Position numbers and translations under genes: made by a program. From NCBI RefSeq assembly GCF_002160865.1, contig NZ_NFLJ01000004.1, positions 1-64,000 on the forward strand: a stretch of DNA of 64,000 bases, written 5' to 3'. The stretch is from Massiliimicrobium timonense. Lineage in GTDB: Bacteria > Bacillota_I > Bacilli_A > Erysipelotrichales > Coprobacillaceae. The notes beneath the pieces were generated by a model. That model did not search any database. It saw nothing but the letters and a program-made list of their open reading frames with translations, and was not told the DNA's origin. The first letter of the stretch is position 1; every line of letters starts with the position of its first letter. Below, in pieces: positions 27,594-37,057 of the stretch.

Positions 27594-27884
27594 TTATAAA
27601 ACCATATCATCATCGTCATCCCTTTCAGGATCATCATCAATTTCTCCTTCTTTAGTAATATCTCTTTCTTGTTCTTCTTTATATTCATCATCGTCTTTTT
27701 TATCATCATCTTGATTATCATTATCATCCTTTTTATCATAACCTTCTTGATACTCTTGTCTGATTTCTTCTTCTTTAGCATCAAACTTTGCTTTATCTTC
27801 ATCACTCATTTCATCATAATGGCGTTTTTCTTTTTGATCATTAATCATTTCGTCCATTTCTTCTTTAGATACTTTTTTTGCCAT
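27594..27884 (-). CDS. Acidic mini-protein A
   Basis: 96 residues. MAKKVSKEEMDEMINDQKEKR is followed by RHYDEMSDEDKAKFDAKEEE, shared with the 72-residue neighbour. The C-terminal half is almost entirely Asp/Glu/Lys (DKKDDDEYKEEQERD and a DDDDD run) and is probably disordered. The ribosome site GGAG lies before the ATG. Such DNA-mimic-like composition could bind basic surfaces of the nuclease or motor, but there is no direct evidence. The long plus-strand open frame across this region only mirrors the acidic codons. Confidence 0.7.
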   Translation of the reverse strand: MAKKVSKEEMDEMINDQKEKRHYDEMSDEDKAKFDAKEEEIRQEYQEGYDKKDDNDNQDDDKKDDDEYKEEQERDITKEGEIDDDPERDDDDDMVL

Positions 27885-27901
27885 GACATTTCATCTCCTA
27901 T

Positions 27902-30595
27902 CTATTTTTTCTTCTTAAAGAAACTACTAAATCCTTCTTTCACTTTATTAAAACTAAATCCTTTCATCTCACCAGCAATATCTTTAATATGTTCATTTAA
28001 TTCAGATGCTTTTGCACGATTCTTACGATCACGAATAGTATCAATAACGTCTAACCACAAATCTTCTTTATAATATTCTGCTAATAATGAAATTCCTTCA
28101 CTTTCCACATATTGACGAATCATTTTATCCATTTTTTGACTACAAAGAATATCAATACATATTTCAATAGCCGTACTATCCTTTTTTGTTCTTTTAGCAA
28201 TAATATCAAAATATTTTTTTATTATTTCTTCTTGAACAAAAGAATCTGCATCAAACATGTAACATGCTTCAACAAAAGCTTCAGAATCCTCAATATATTT
28301 ACCAATTCCTTCAATAAAAATTTGAATCCATTCTGTATCTTTTTCATCTACCACAATATGATTTTTTCTAACTTTGCTAATAAATGCTAATAAATGACTC
28401 TTTTTTAAATGCTGAACTTCTTCAGCCAATTGAGCTTTACTTAGATTCTTGGTAATCATATTTAAATCTCTACACCAATCTAAGCATTCTTCAATCATTT
28501 TTTTATCTTCTCTATTTTTAACAAAAGATGGCATAAATTGGTCAATACGACTCAACAAAGTTACTTGTAAACTCTTTGAAAATTGCTCATCTCTTACAAA
28601 ACTAATCAAACGAGAAATTTCTTGATATTTATTTGATTGTGATGCTACAATTAAAAGATACTGATCAAAGAAAGAAATTCCTAATTTTTTATCATTGTCC
28701 ATACTTACAAATAATAATTTAAATGCTTTCAGCAAAGCATCACTTGTTTTTCCTTGTTTTTCCATATAAGTAACTAATAACAATTCTACTGCTTTAGGTG
28801 AAATTCCTGCCAATAACATGTCTTGACATTGATTATATAAATTATTGTCAGAAATACGGCTTCCATATAGTGTAATCCAATTTTTAGTAATAGGAGTATT
28901 AAAACCAACAGTTGTTGCAAATTTCATTGTTAAAGCATTCATAACATCAGAATTATAATTTTGTACTAAATTCATAACTTTTTTATCATAGTCTTCTGAT
29001 AAAATTAATTTATATAAATTAAACAATAATCCTGTCCATCCAGAATGTTCAACAAACAGTTCTTTATTTAATCCCTTATCTTTTAAATAATCGTTTAATA
29101 AGGATATGATTAAGTATCCATAATCAAAAGCAACTTCATCATCAATATATTCTAATTCCTTAAGTTTAGATATAGAACCTACTTTTTCTTCATCAAAATA
29201 ATAATCACTTACGAACTTATACAAAACATTATCTTTTTTCACTGATTCCCAGAATTTTTTAGCTTGTTTAATATCAAAGCTATTTTTATTCATTATAAAG
29301 TCCACTATTTGATAAATCATCGAACTCACATTATTCATATATTTTGAGTGTTGAGATTGTAAGCTCGCATGAAAGATAAAATTAAGTAATTGATAATCAT
29401 TTTTACTATCTTCTTGAAACCATTGATTTTTTGATTTATAAAGTTTATATAATTGTACACTGAGATTAATTTTCAATAGACTTTCTGGCTTCAAATAGTC
29501 ATTCAATTGTTCAAGATAATGCATTAACTTTTGATATTCCCATTGATTAGGACAATTCTGATCTTTAAATAGATAATGATAAATTTCATAAATTTTATAA
29601 ATGTCGTTAAAGTCATAGTGATCAAATGATTTTAAAATAGAATTAAAATCATTCATATTTTCATCGTAAGCACATACAAATTGTAAATAATCATGATTTA
29701 ACTGTGTTGTATAAGAAATCTCTTTAGTTGTACCATCAATCACAATAAATGGAGAATTAGGAAGTGGTTTAAATCCAGATGCTGACATTGTCAAAGGAGA
29801 AATGCCAATAATATCATAAAGTAAATGCGGTGTCAGATTTTCATGATTAGGTGCATATCGTGCATAAGAGCCATCAGAATCTAAACAATACATAAAAGAT
29901 CCTACGTTACTTTTCTCTATTTTCGCATTTGTATTAAAAGAAATTTTTTTACTCAATTCCAAAGGTAATGCATAGGTAATACAAGCTATCCACTTCAAAA
30001 CGTTTAAAGCATCATCTTTGATAATTAAAACTTTTTTATGCGAAGAATCTGCTTGTTCAATAAGAAAACTGATTGCATTTTGAATAGTATCTTCTCTACC
30101 ATCATGATAAAATTCTTTAATTTGTTCTTTTGTATATTTTGGTGATGGTTCTAATTCTTTTGATGGAAGGAAATCACAAGTTTCATTCATTTCATAATAA
30201 TACTCAGATGGATAATCACAATAAGGATATAATGATTCATTCATATAATTGACTGGATAATCATTAACTTCACCAACATATAAATGTTTAATAAAATTAC
30301 CTGCACGCTTATCTTCATGGGATAATCTTTGATGTTGAAAACCAAAAAAAGATACTTTACTATTAAGCTTCATATATTCAAATGAATCAATAAGTCCCTG
30401 TTTAGCTGTTGTTTTAGATTCATTTCTATTTTTTATATATGCCTTTGCAAGTAAACTAATCTCTTTACTATCCAAATGATCATAAATTTCTTTACTAAAT
30501 GATCTTATTTTATAGCCACTACTTTTATCCTCTATTCCGTTTTTTTCTAATTGTCTACCGAAATTATTTCTAGTATATATAATTTGATCAAACAT
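27902..30595 (-). CDS. Large GAP1-like (GTPase-associated) protein
   Basis: 897-residue soluble protein. The first 250 residues contain IIYTRNNFGRQLEKNG, GFQHQRLSHEDKRAGNFIKHLYVG and a later VLKWIACITYALPLELSKKISFNT. These resemble, from memory, the N-terminal domain of GTPase-associated protein 1 (GAP1) families predicted in GTPase-linked conflict systems. The rest is long alpha-helical repeat-like sequence ending in a basic SSFFKKKK tail. No nucleotide-binding or catalytic motif is visible. It starts 9 bases after a GTPase gene with a GGAGG site, supporting a partnership with that GTPase. The family name should be confirmed by profile search. Confidence 0.6.
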   Translation of the reverse strand: MFDQIIYTRNNFGRQLEKNGIEDKSSGYKIRSFSKEIYDHLDSKEISLLAKAYIKNRNESKTTAKQGLIDSFEYMKLNSKVSFFGFQHQRLSHEDKRAGNFIKHLYVGEVNDYPVNYMNESLYPYCDYPSEYYYEMNETCDFLPSKELEPSPKYTKEQIKEFYHDGREDTIQNAISFLIEQADSSHKKVLIIKDDALNVLKWIACITYALPLELSKKISFNTNAKIEKSNVGSFMYCLDSDGSYARYAPNHENLTPHLLYDIIGISPLTMSASGFKPLPNSPFIVIDGTTKEISYTTQLNHDYLQFVCAYDENMNDFNSILKSFDHYDFNDIYKIYEIYHYLFKDQNCPNQWEYQKLMHYLEQLNDYLKPESLLKINLSVQLYKLYKSKNQWFQEDSKNDYQLLNFIFHASLQSQHSKYMNNVSSMIYQIVDFIMNKNSFDIKQAKKFWESVKKDNVLYKFVSDYYFDEEKVGSISKLKELEYIDDEVAFDYGYLIISLLNDYLKDKGLNKELFVEHSGWTGLLFNLYKLILSEDYDKKVMNLVQNYNSDVMNALTMKFATTVGFNTPITKNWITLYGSRISDNNLYNQCQDMLLAGISPKAVELLLVTYMEKQGKTSDALLKAFKLLFVSMDNDKKLGISFFDQYLLIVASQSNKYQEISRLISFVRDEQFSKSLQVTLLSRIDQFMPSFVKNREDKKMIEECLDWCRDLNMITKNLSKAQLAEEVQHLKKSHLLAFISKVRKNHIVVDEKDTEWIQIFIEGIGKYIEDSEAFVEACYMFDADSFVQEEIIKKYFDIIAKRTKKDSTAIEICIDILCSQKMDKMIRQYVESEGISLLAEYYKEDLWLDVIDTIRDRKNRAKASELNEHIKDIAGEMKGFSFNKVKEGFSSFFKKKK

Positions 30596-30604
30596 AGTAA
30601 CCTC

Positions 30605-31705
30605 CTAATCTTTATCAATGATTTTTTCTTGAGCAAATATCCACATTAAAGGATCCAATACACGATGAGGTTCAACAGTATTTAATTGTTTTTCACCAAT
30701 GGGAACATTACCAAAGCTACTAACTCCAAAAAAATGCGCATTTTTAAAGTTCATATCGATAGAATCTAGGAATGGACCTTCTCCGACTTGTTCTAAATAT
30801 TGTCGAATTTCATCATTCACTAGATTTGCATCTCCTGTCTTAAACTTTCTTTCTCTGGTATGAGGACTTGGTTTTGTAATTTGTTGCTGCCCAAACTGAT
30901 CTAAAAGAAGATCAATTTTTGTAAAACATATAGCTATAGGAATTTCAATTTTCCTTGTAACCTTTAAATTAGCAGCTTGTCGAATATATGATGCCATATC
31001 TTGAGCTAAATTGATAGATGCATCACTATCATCATCTTCTTCTACCTTTCCTTCTGGTAATGACCACTCTAAAACATCTTTATCTTGAACAGTTTGTTTA
31101 ACCTTATATAAAGACATTGGATCAACAAGAAAAATAACATATTTTGATGCAGCAATATATGAAGCAACATCACTATCCATCATTTGTGTTTGATCTTCCC
31201 CAGCTCCATCAAAAATAGTCATACAATATGATTCAAGTCGAGACATTTTCCCTGGCTTTCTAATTCGCCATTGATAGGGTATAATTTCTCCAGAATTTGT
31301 TCCTTCAGAGGGCTTTAATTCCTTATAAATACTATTCTTTTCTTCCAAAAAACGATTATTTGTTGCACTATTCATAGCCGAAACATCAAAACCACAACGA
31401 CTTGTTTTCAATTCTTGAATCATTGTTGTAATGTAATTCGTCTTTCCGGAACCAGATAATCCGACAATGGAAAAAGGTATATACTTTTTATATTGAAAAA
31501 TATCATTTGGCAATTCATTAGAACATGCACCACATTTCAATACAACTCTTTTAACTGCACTCCCTTTACACTTAGGACATTTAGGCAACTTTCCATTTTT
31601 TACTCCTAGTGGCATAATGAGTTTACTATTACAACCTGTACATTCAAAATAGGCTGTTTTTGTAGTAACTTTCTCAAAACAATATGGACATAATATATCA
31701 CTCAT
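30605..31705 (-). CDS. Soluble zinc-ribbon P-loop GTPase
   Basis: 366 residues. Eight cysteines in four CxxC pairs (CPYC 6-9, CTGC 22-25, CPKC 43-46, CGAC 58-61) form two zinc ribbons. The nucleotide domain has Walker A GLSGSGKTN at 82-90, a switch-like TIFDGAGEDQTQ (DxxG) and VIFLVDPMSLYK. A TKID motif in IAICFTKIDLLL gives guanine specificity. There are no membrane helices. It is related in layout to the membrane-anchored GTPase at 39702-41345, making a pair of GTPases in one operon, as described for double-GTPase conflict systems. A GGAGGAG site precedes the ATG. Confidence 0.8.
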   Translation of the reverse strand: MSDILCPYCFEKVTTKTAYFECTGCNSKLIMPLGVKNGKLPKCPKCKGSAVKRVVLKCGACSNELPNDIFQYKKYIPFSIVGLSGSGKTNYITTMIQELKTSRCGFDVSAMNSATNNRFLEEKNSIYKELKPSEGTNSGEIIPYQWRIRKPGKMSRLESYCMTIFDGAGEDQTQMMDSDVASYIAASKYVIFLVDPMSLYKVKQTVQDKDVLEWSLPEGKVEEDDDSDASINLAQDMASYIRQAANLKVTRKIEIPIAICFTKIDLLLDQFGQQQITKPSPHTRERKFKTGDANLVNDEIRQYLEQVGEGPFLDSIDMNFKNAHFFGVSSFGNVPIGEKQLNTVEPHRVLDPLMWIFAQEKIIDKD

Positions 31706-31724
31706 TTTTTTCTCCTCCTATCTA

Positions 31725-34700
31725 TCATTTCTTTGTTGGAACATTTAAACTTTTTTCATTCAACACTTCTAATTCATATTCATCTTGATCTTCTTTATCA
31801 ATAAACAATCTTAACTTTGCTTTGGCAGGTATACTATCTGGTATATCCAATAGTACTGATAACGATTTTGATGGTTGACTTTCTATTTTTTTTGCAACAA
31901 TTACATTTTTTCCTGTATAATCTAAAGGAATCTTACCATCCGTAGTACCTACTAAATATAAAGTTGGACATTCAGTATTTTCACCATCAATGCGTAAAAT
32001 AGCTCCTTTACGTCTAGGTGTAAAAGTACCTTTCCATTGAATTTCATAATATATTTTCTTTTTAGGACTATTATTAATATATAATTTTGAAGGCTCAGAA
32101 AAATAACTTTGATTTCCTTGAGATAATTCAGCAATCACTGTTATGTATAACTGATTTTCTGGTAGAGCATCAATGGGAATACAATGTTGACGTTCGTAAC
32201 TTTCTAATGAAATCACTTTCATTTCATCTAAATTATCTTTTGTTAGATATGGTGGCTTACTTGATAAGTTATCTTTTATTTTACAAGCATAATATAATTT
32301 AATTATATTTTTAGCTAATGGTTCTTTCAAATGAATATTTAAACGATTATTTTTTACTTTCGTTTTTTGTTTATCAATCTCACACTTTTCAAAAGTCGAT
32401 ATATTGACATAATTACCTAATACAGCCTTACTTCCAGCAATAGTTGCTATTCCTAATTTATATCCTGTATTTTTTAATGGGGCAAATTGAATTTTAGAAT
32501 CCAGACTATCTCCATAAGCAACTATTTTACCATATTTAGTCAATTCCGAAGTATTGATAATATCATTCGGTAAGCCAAATGATCCAACAAGATGAATAAT
32601 TTGTATTTTATATGGTTTTGGTGTATTTGATTTTATATCAAGTATTATTTTTTGTTGTGTTGAATTATACTGTCCCTGACGAATTGTCACAGGATCTGGA
32701 ATATCTTCACTAATAATATCTTTAGTTATTCCATTTGTATAAATCAACTTACCCTTCATCTGATAAATAATCTGAAAACGATATTGATATAAAACTCCAT
32801 TTTCTAGATGACCATCCTCAAAAGAACTATAAACATTATTAGCTACACACTGTGTATTTCCTCCCGGTTGATTTGCAACAGCCCCACTTTTACTTTTCAA
32901 AACACGAACTCCTATTGCATTCTTTGGTAGTGTCCATGTAAAAATACATTTTCCCTTATCTAAGTAGAAATTCAACATATCTTCTCCCATATCAACAGTA
33001 TATGTTATTGTTTGAGAAACAGGCTGAGACAAAACAGACATTCTTCTAACAAAAGCAGTATAATAATAAATAGAACCAGGATTAATTTTGCGATCAACAT
33101 AAGTTAGAGTTCCTGCCGAACAAAAAATTTGTTCCCCATCATTTATATTTTTTGAAGGACTATCCTCTTTTCTTAAAATAACATACTCAACACCTATATC
33201 TGGTGAAGCGTGCCAACTTAATTGTACACCATTATTCTCCAAAGTAACCATGAAATGACTTACAGGCCTTGGAGCTGTTTGCATCACAAATTCTTTTGCA
33301 TCAATAAAATCACTAACATCTCTTAAAATTCTTATACATGTATTAGCTGCTTCATACATGTTATTACTTTTTTGATTAAACATCTGTTTTGCTTTTTCTA
33401 AAGTGTCTTGTATCTTTTTTTCTTGAGCTTTTAAATTAAGCTTTGGATATTGCGATTTGATTTGACTAAGATAACTATTTGCCTTATTATATTCATTCTT
33501 ATTTATATATTCCTGAAGTTGATTTAATGGCTTTTCATACATTTGATTTAATTTTTTAATTTGTTCATCTAATGATTTTAATTGATTATTTTTAGGATCT
33601 GCAACTTGTGCCTTATGGTAATATTCTACTGCCAGTGCAATATCAGAATCTTGTATTGCCTGTTTTGCATTTTGATAATAAGAATCAAAATATTGGTACT
33701 CTAATAAATCAAAGTGACATTTTGTACATTTTCGAATTGATGTAGGAATAAGTTTACCACAATTTGGACATTTTCTATAATACATTTCACCACATACAGG
33801 GCATTTTGCTTGCATTGCTTCTTTAACTGATTGAAAAGTTGCAGGTGATTGGCAATTGCCACAATAAACATGTATCAAAGCTTTTTCTGGTTCATAAGGA
33901 TCACGCATTAATCCCAAAGTCTGATTATATATAGTAAGTGCTAAATCATAATCAGGAAATTTTGTCTGAATTCTTTTGATAACAACATCAGCAAAACTTT
34001 CATCTTTTTTCATACTATCAGGAACATTTTTAGCAATTGCAAAAAATTCATCTAGTTCCATTAATTTTCTCGAGTTATCATAACGCATTCGTGTTTCATC
34101 ATTGGCAAATGCATCATTTTTGGCTTTAGAAAACAAAGTACGAGCTTCCGGAACGTTTTGTTTTATAGAATAAACCTTATCACCATCAGTTGCAATACTT
34201 AACAAATCTCCTGTTTTCTTATTATAATAATTCATATTTGGTTCATTATTATAACAAGCTAGTAAGTCATATAAACTATTCACTTTTTTTGTCAACCATG
34301 GATATTTTTTAGCTACATCTGGTTTATTCATTTCTGCTAATAATTTATTAATTTCTCCCATTTGATCTCTTAAAAAATATTTATTAAAATCTAATGTATT
34401 AGCTTTCATTTTAATATCAAAATGATGATTTTTAAATATTTTAGAGACTTCTTGAATTTTTAGTCCTGATTTTTCAGATATACTTCTTAAACGAGCATTC
34501 ATAATAGGAATTGGGCCTTCTTTATCAGTACTTAGAATCCTCGCTAAATTATCAATTTCACTTTTTCTTTTCTCAATCATTGCTTGAGCTTCTTGTTTTC
34601 TTAATTCAACATTAAACATGACTTTTCTCATTTCTGATTCTAATGCCATTTCTTCTTTTATTTTATTTTTTTCAATTAAATCGGTTTCAATAGAAAATAA

Positions 34701-34808
34701 TTGATTTTTTTCTTTTATCCATTTTTTGATAGCCTCTTCAATTACTTGTTCATTTTTTTCATTAAAATCTAAACCATTAAGTAATTCAAAAAAGTTTTGT
34801 CTCACCAC
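31725..34808 (-). CDS. Scaffold protein: coiled coil, zinc ribbons, helical repeats and Fn3-like domains
   Basis: 1027 residues starting with GTG (34808), seven bases after AGGGGG. Order of parts: a charged coiled coil (about 20-95); a helical region; zinc ribbons with CGNC, CPVC, CPNC and CTKC (about 305-365); TPR-like helices (QNAKQAIQDSDIALAVEYYHKAQ); then several beta-rich Fn3-like modules (VQLSWHASPDIGVEYVILRK, YYYTAFVRR). There is no J-domain, nucleotide motif or membrane helix. It lies between the Hsp70-vWA gene and a GTPase gene and could link the two groups or recognise targets. It may take the place of a DnaJ co-chaperone; that is speculation. Confidence 0.65.
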   Translation of the reverse strand: MVRQNFFELLNGLDFNEKNEQVIEEAIKKWIKEKNQLFSIETDLIEKNKIKEEMALESEMRKVMFNVELRKQEAQAMIEKRKSEIDNLARILSTDKEGPIPIMNARLRSISEKSGLKIQEVSKIFKNHHFDIKMKANTLDFNKYFLRDQMGEINKLLAEMNKPDVAKKYPWLTKKVNSLYDLLACYNNEPNMNYYNKKTGDLLSIATDGDKVYSIKQNVPEARTLFSKAKNDAFANDETRMRYDNSRKLMELDEFFAIAKNVPDSMKKDESFADVVIKRIQTKFPDYDLALTIYNQTLGLMRDPYEPEKALIHVYCGNCQSPATFQSVKEAMQAKCPVCGEMYYRKCPNCGKLIPTSIRKCTKCHFDLLEYQYFDSYYQNAKQAIQDSDIALAVEYYHKAQVADPKNNQLKSLDEQIKKLNQMYEKPLNQLQEYINKNEYNKANSYLSQIKSQYPKLNLKAQEKKIQDTLEKAKQMFNQKSNNMYEAANTCIRILRDVSDFIDAKEFVMQTAPRPVSHFMVTLENNGVQLSWHASPDIGVEYVILRKEDSPSKNINDGEQIFCSAGTLTYVDRKINPGSIYYYTAFVRRMSVLSQPVSQTITYTVDMGEDMLNFYLDKGKCIFTWTLPKNAIGVRVLKSKSGAVANQPGGNTQCVANNVYSSFEDGHLENGVLYQYRFQIIYQMKGKLIYTNGITKDIISEDIPDPVTIRQGQYNSTQQKIILDIKSNTPKPYKIQIIHLVGSFGLPNDIINTSELTKYGKIVAYGDSLDSKIQFAPLKNTGYKLGIATIAGSKAVLGNYVNISTFEKCEIDKQKTKVKNNRLNIHLKEPLAKNIIKLYYACKIKDNLSSKPPYLTKDNLDEMKVISLESYERQHCIPIDALPENQLYITVIAELSQGNQSYFSEPSKLYINNSPKKKIYYEIQWKGTFTPRRKGAILRIDGENTECPTLYLVGTTDGKIPLDYTGKNVIVAKKIESQPSKSLSVLLDIPDSIPAKAKLRLFIDKEDQDEYELEVLNEKSLNVPTKK

Positions 34809-34819
34809 AAATCATCCCC

Positions 34820-36994
34820 CTATTCATCTACAGCATCCCATGTATCAACACTACTATACTCTCTATTTATTTTTCCTTTTGTATGTGATGAATCATGAAT
34901 TGTTTGTGCAATATTACCAAATGATTGACGTAGCTGTTTTTCATTAATTTTTAATGCTTTTTCAGAAATAGATGAAATTTTTCTTAAAAATTCTAAATTT
35001 GATTCTCCTATTCCAATAGCAATAATTTCAATTTGATTTTTTTTACAAATCTCAGCAGTAACAGTGGGTTCTGGTTCCATTCCATACCAGTCTCCATCTG
35101 TTAAAACAATTATAATTTTTCGACCTTTTACAGATTCAAAGATTTTTTGAGCTGCTGGAAAAGGATCTGCTGAAGTTCCGCAACCTCCAATACCACTATC
35201 CAAACTATCTGTACTTTTATTAATTTTATGTCTATTTTCTGTTAAAGATTGAATAGGAGTAATACTTGATGAAAAAGCCAAAATACCAAATGATACATTT
35301 TTCCCTTTTAACTTATGTACAAAATCTTTAATAGATAATTTTGCTTCATCAATACGGCTTCCTGCCATTGAGCCAGAAGTATCAATAACAAATAGTACAG
35401 ATACTTTTTCTTGCGTTATTTTTTCCTGCGGAATTGGTTGCCCAAATCTAGAAATATCTTTATCAATCGGTTCCTCTCTTATAGGTAAATCATATTGATC
35501 ATCTTCTTGTCTAGCTTGAACATGAACTAACCCGCTTGCATCATAACTATATTGAATACGAATGATAGTTGGTCCATCTTCTTTATGTTTAATTCCTGAT
35601 ATAACATATTTATTCAATATTTCACATTCTAGAATTGGTTTAGTCCCTTGTAATAAGTAAATATCAACTTCATTTTTACGATTAGGATATGTGTAATATT
35701 GAAATTTCTTTGCACATTTAACAGGAATTTCTTGATTTGCCGGGATAATATTTTGATTTTCATAATGTGTTCCCTCTGCATTTACTGCTATTATCCCTAA
35801 AGCATGTGCCTGAACATCTTTTACTCGTATCGCTGAAGCATGAGTTAATGATTGTTCTTTTTTAACCAAACCTGCTTTAAATCGTGTTGGCGTAGATTTT
35901 AATTCACCAGCTTGTAATTTTTCATATTTAGGAATAGGTAAGATTGTTTGAATAGCTGCACCTAAAGCAACAGCTTCATCAGGATTAACTTGTGTTAAAG
36001 GTCTATGCCCACTTACTTTCTCAAGATATTTAGAAACTTGAGGCATTCTTGTTGATCCTCCAACTAGTAAAATATCAGTCACTTGATGCCAGTCCATTTG
36101 ACTTTCTTTTAGAATTGTTTCACATAAAGTGACTGTTTGATCTAATAACGAATGTGTCAGATTTTCAAAATCTTCAACTGTGATAATTGTTTCATAAATC
36201 CCATAGTGAGGTACTCGTAACTTTATCTTTACTTGCTTTGCTTTCGTTAAATCTTTTTTTATTTTTTCCACATTTCCACTTAGCTCATTCATAAATTGAT
36301 TATCTTTTTTTACATCTTCCCCAGTTTCAGAATAGATTAATTGAATCAAGTAATGGACTAATGCACGATCCCAATCTTTTCCACCTAAAATATGATTACC
36401 CATTGTTTTTAAACAATGAATTTCATTATGATTTCCCATTTGTAATAAAGTAACATCAAATGTTCCACCACCTAAATCATAAACCATAATAACTGCATTT
36501 TCTCGCCAATGATTTACCCCATAATTTAGAGCAGCTGCCGTTGGTTCATTAATCAACATTCTTACTTTCAAACCAGCTTTTTTTGCCGCATTTAAAGTTG
36601 CTTGTCTTTCTTTATGAAAGAAATATGCTGGCACAGTGATTACCGCTTCTTCAATAGTATCATTTAAAATCTTTTCTGTATCTTCTTTTAATGCTTTTAA
36701 AAGCATAGCTGAAAGTTCTTCAGCACTATATCCTTTTCCTTTGTAAAAAGCATAAGGCTGATTATCTCCCATTCCTCTTTTAAATGCTGTAACACAACCA
36801 ACATCGCCTTCATCAAATGCTTCTTTCGCTTCATCTCCAATAATAATTTCACCATCATCACAAAATTGAATAACTGACGGTGTAATATGATTGCCATATT
36901 GGTTCTTAACAATTTTAGGCATTTGAGTTGTTTTATCATATATAGCCACAGCAGAAAAAGTTGTTCCTAAATCAATCCCTATTTTAACACTCAT
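34820..36994 (-). CDS. Hsp70-vWA fusion protein
   Basis: 724 residues. The N-terminal part is an Hsp70 ATPase: KIGIDLGTTFSAVAIYD, VMVYDLGGGTFDVTLL-like segment, INEPTAAALNYG and VGGSTRMPQVSKYL. A shortened substrate-binding segment follows (about 380-510). The C-terminal 190 residues are a von Willebrand A domain with an intact metal site: DTSGS near 537 and GGCGTSADP plus VLTDGDW later. vWA domains bind protein ligands via Mg, so this fusion ties chaperone ATPase activity to adhesion-like target binding. It follows a second, vWA-free Hsp70 after a 63-base gap containing a hairpin. GAGGAGAGG precedes the ATG. Confidence 0.9.
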   Translation of the reverse strand: MSVKIGIDLGTTFSAVAIYDKTTQMPKIVKNQYGNHITPSVIQFCDDGEIIIGDEAKEAFDEGDVGCVTAFKRGMGDNQPYAFYKGKGYSAEELSAMLLKALKEDTEKILNDTIEEAVITVPAYFFHKERQATLNAAKKAGLKVRMLINEPTAAALNYGVNHWRENAVIMVYDLGGGTFDVTLLQMGNHNEIHCLKTMGNHILGGKDWDRALVHYLIQLIYSETGEDVKKDNQFMNELSGNVEKIKKDLTKAKQVKIKLRVPHYGIYETIITVEDFENLTHSLLDQTVTLCETILKESQMDWHQVTDILLVGGSTRMPQVSKYLEKVSGHRPLTQVNPDEAVALGAAIQTILPIPKYEKLQAGELKSTPTRFKAGLVKKEQSLTHASAIRVKDVQAHALGIIAVNAEGTHYENQNIIPANQEIPVKCAKKFQYYTYPNRKNEVDIYLLQGTKPILECEILNKYVISGIKHKEDGPTIIRIQYSYDASGLVHVQARQEDDQYDLPIREEPIDKDISRFGQPIPQEKITQEKVSVLFVIDTSGSMAGSRIDEAKLSIKDFVHKLKGKNVSFGILAFSSSITPIQSLTENRHKINKSTDSLDSGIGGCGTSADPFPAAQKIFESVKGRKIIIVLTDGDWYGMEPEPTVTAEICKKNQIEIIAIGIGESNLEFLRKISSISEKALKINEKQLRQSFGNIAQTIHDSSHTKGKINREYSSVDTWDAVDE

Positions 36995-37014
36995 CTTATC
37001 CTCTCCTCTATATT

Positions 37015-37056
37015 TTATAAAAACGATAGGATATTGTAACCCTATCGTTTTTATAA
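37015..37056 (-). terminator. Intra-operon hairpin (partial terminator)
   Basis: Perfect 16-bp arms (37015-37030 and 37041-37056) with a 10-base loop, directly after the Hsp70 stop codon. On the minus strand the descending arm contains CGTTTTTAT followed by AAAATATAG, so it is a plausible leaky terminator or RNA-processing/stabilising hairpin between the two Hsp70 genes. Confidence 0.65.
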
Positions 37057-37057
37057 A

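Noticed and set aside
27669-28073. 134-codon plus-strand open frame rich in Phe and Ile
   Set aside because: It is the antisense image of the Asp/Glu/Lys-rich mini-protein and the GAP1-like C-terminus; no ribosome site.
37015-37056. Hairpin as the end of one operon and start of another
   Set aside because: No convincing promoter was found in the 63-base gap, so I treat it as an internal element rather than an operon border.
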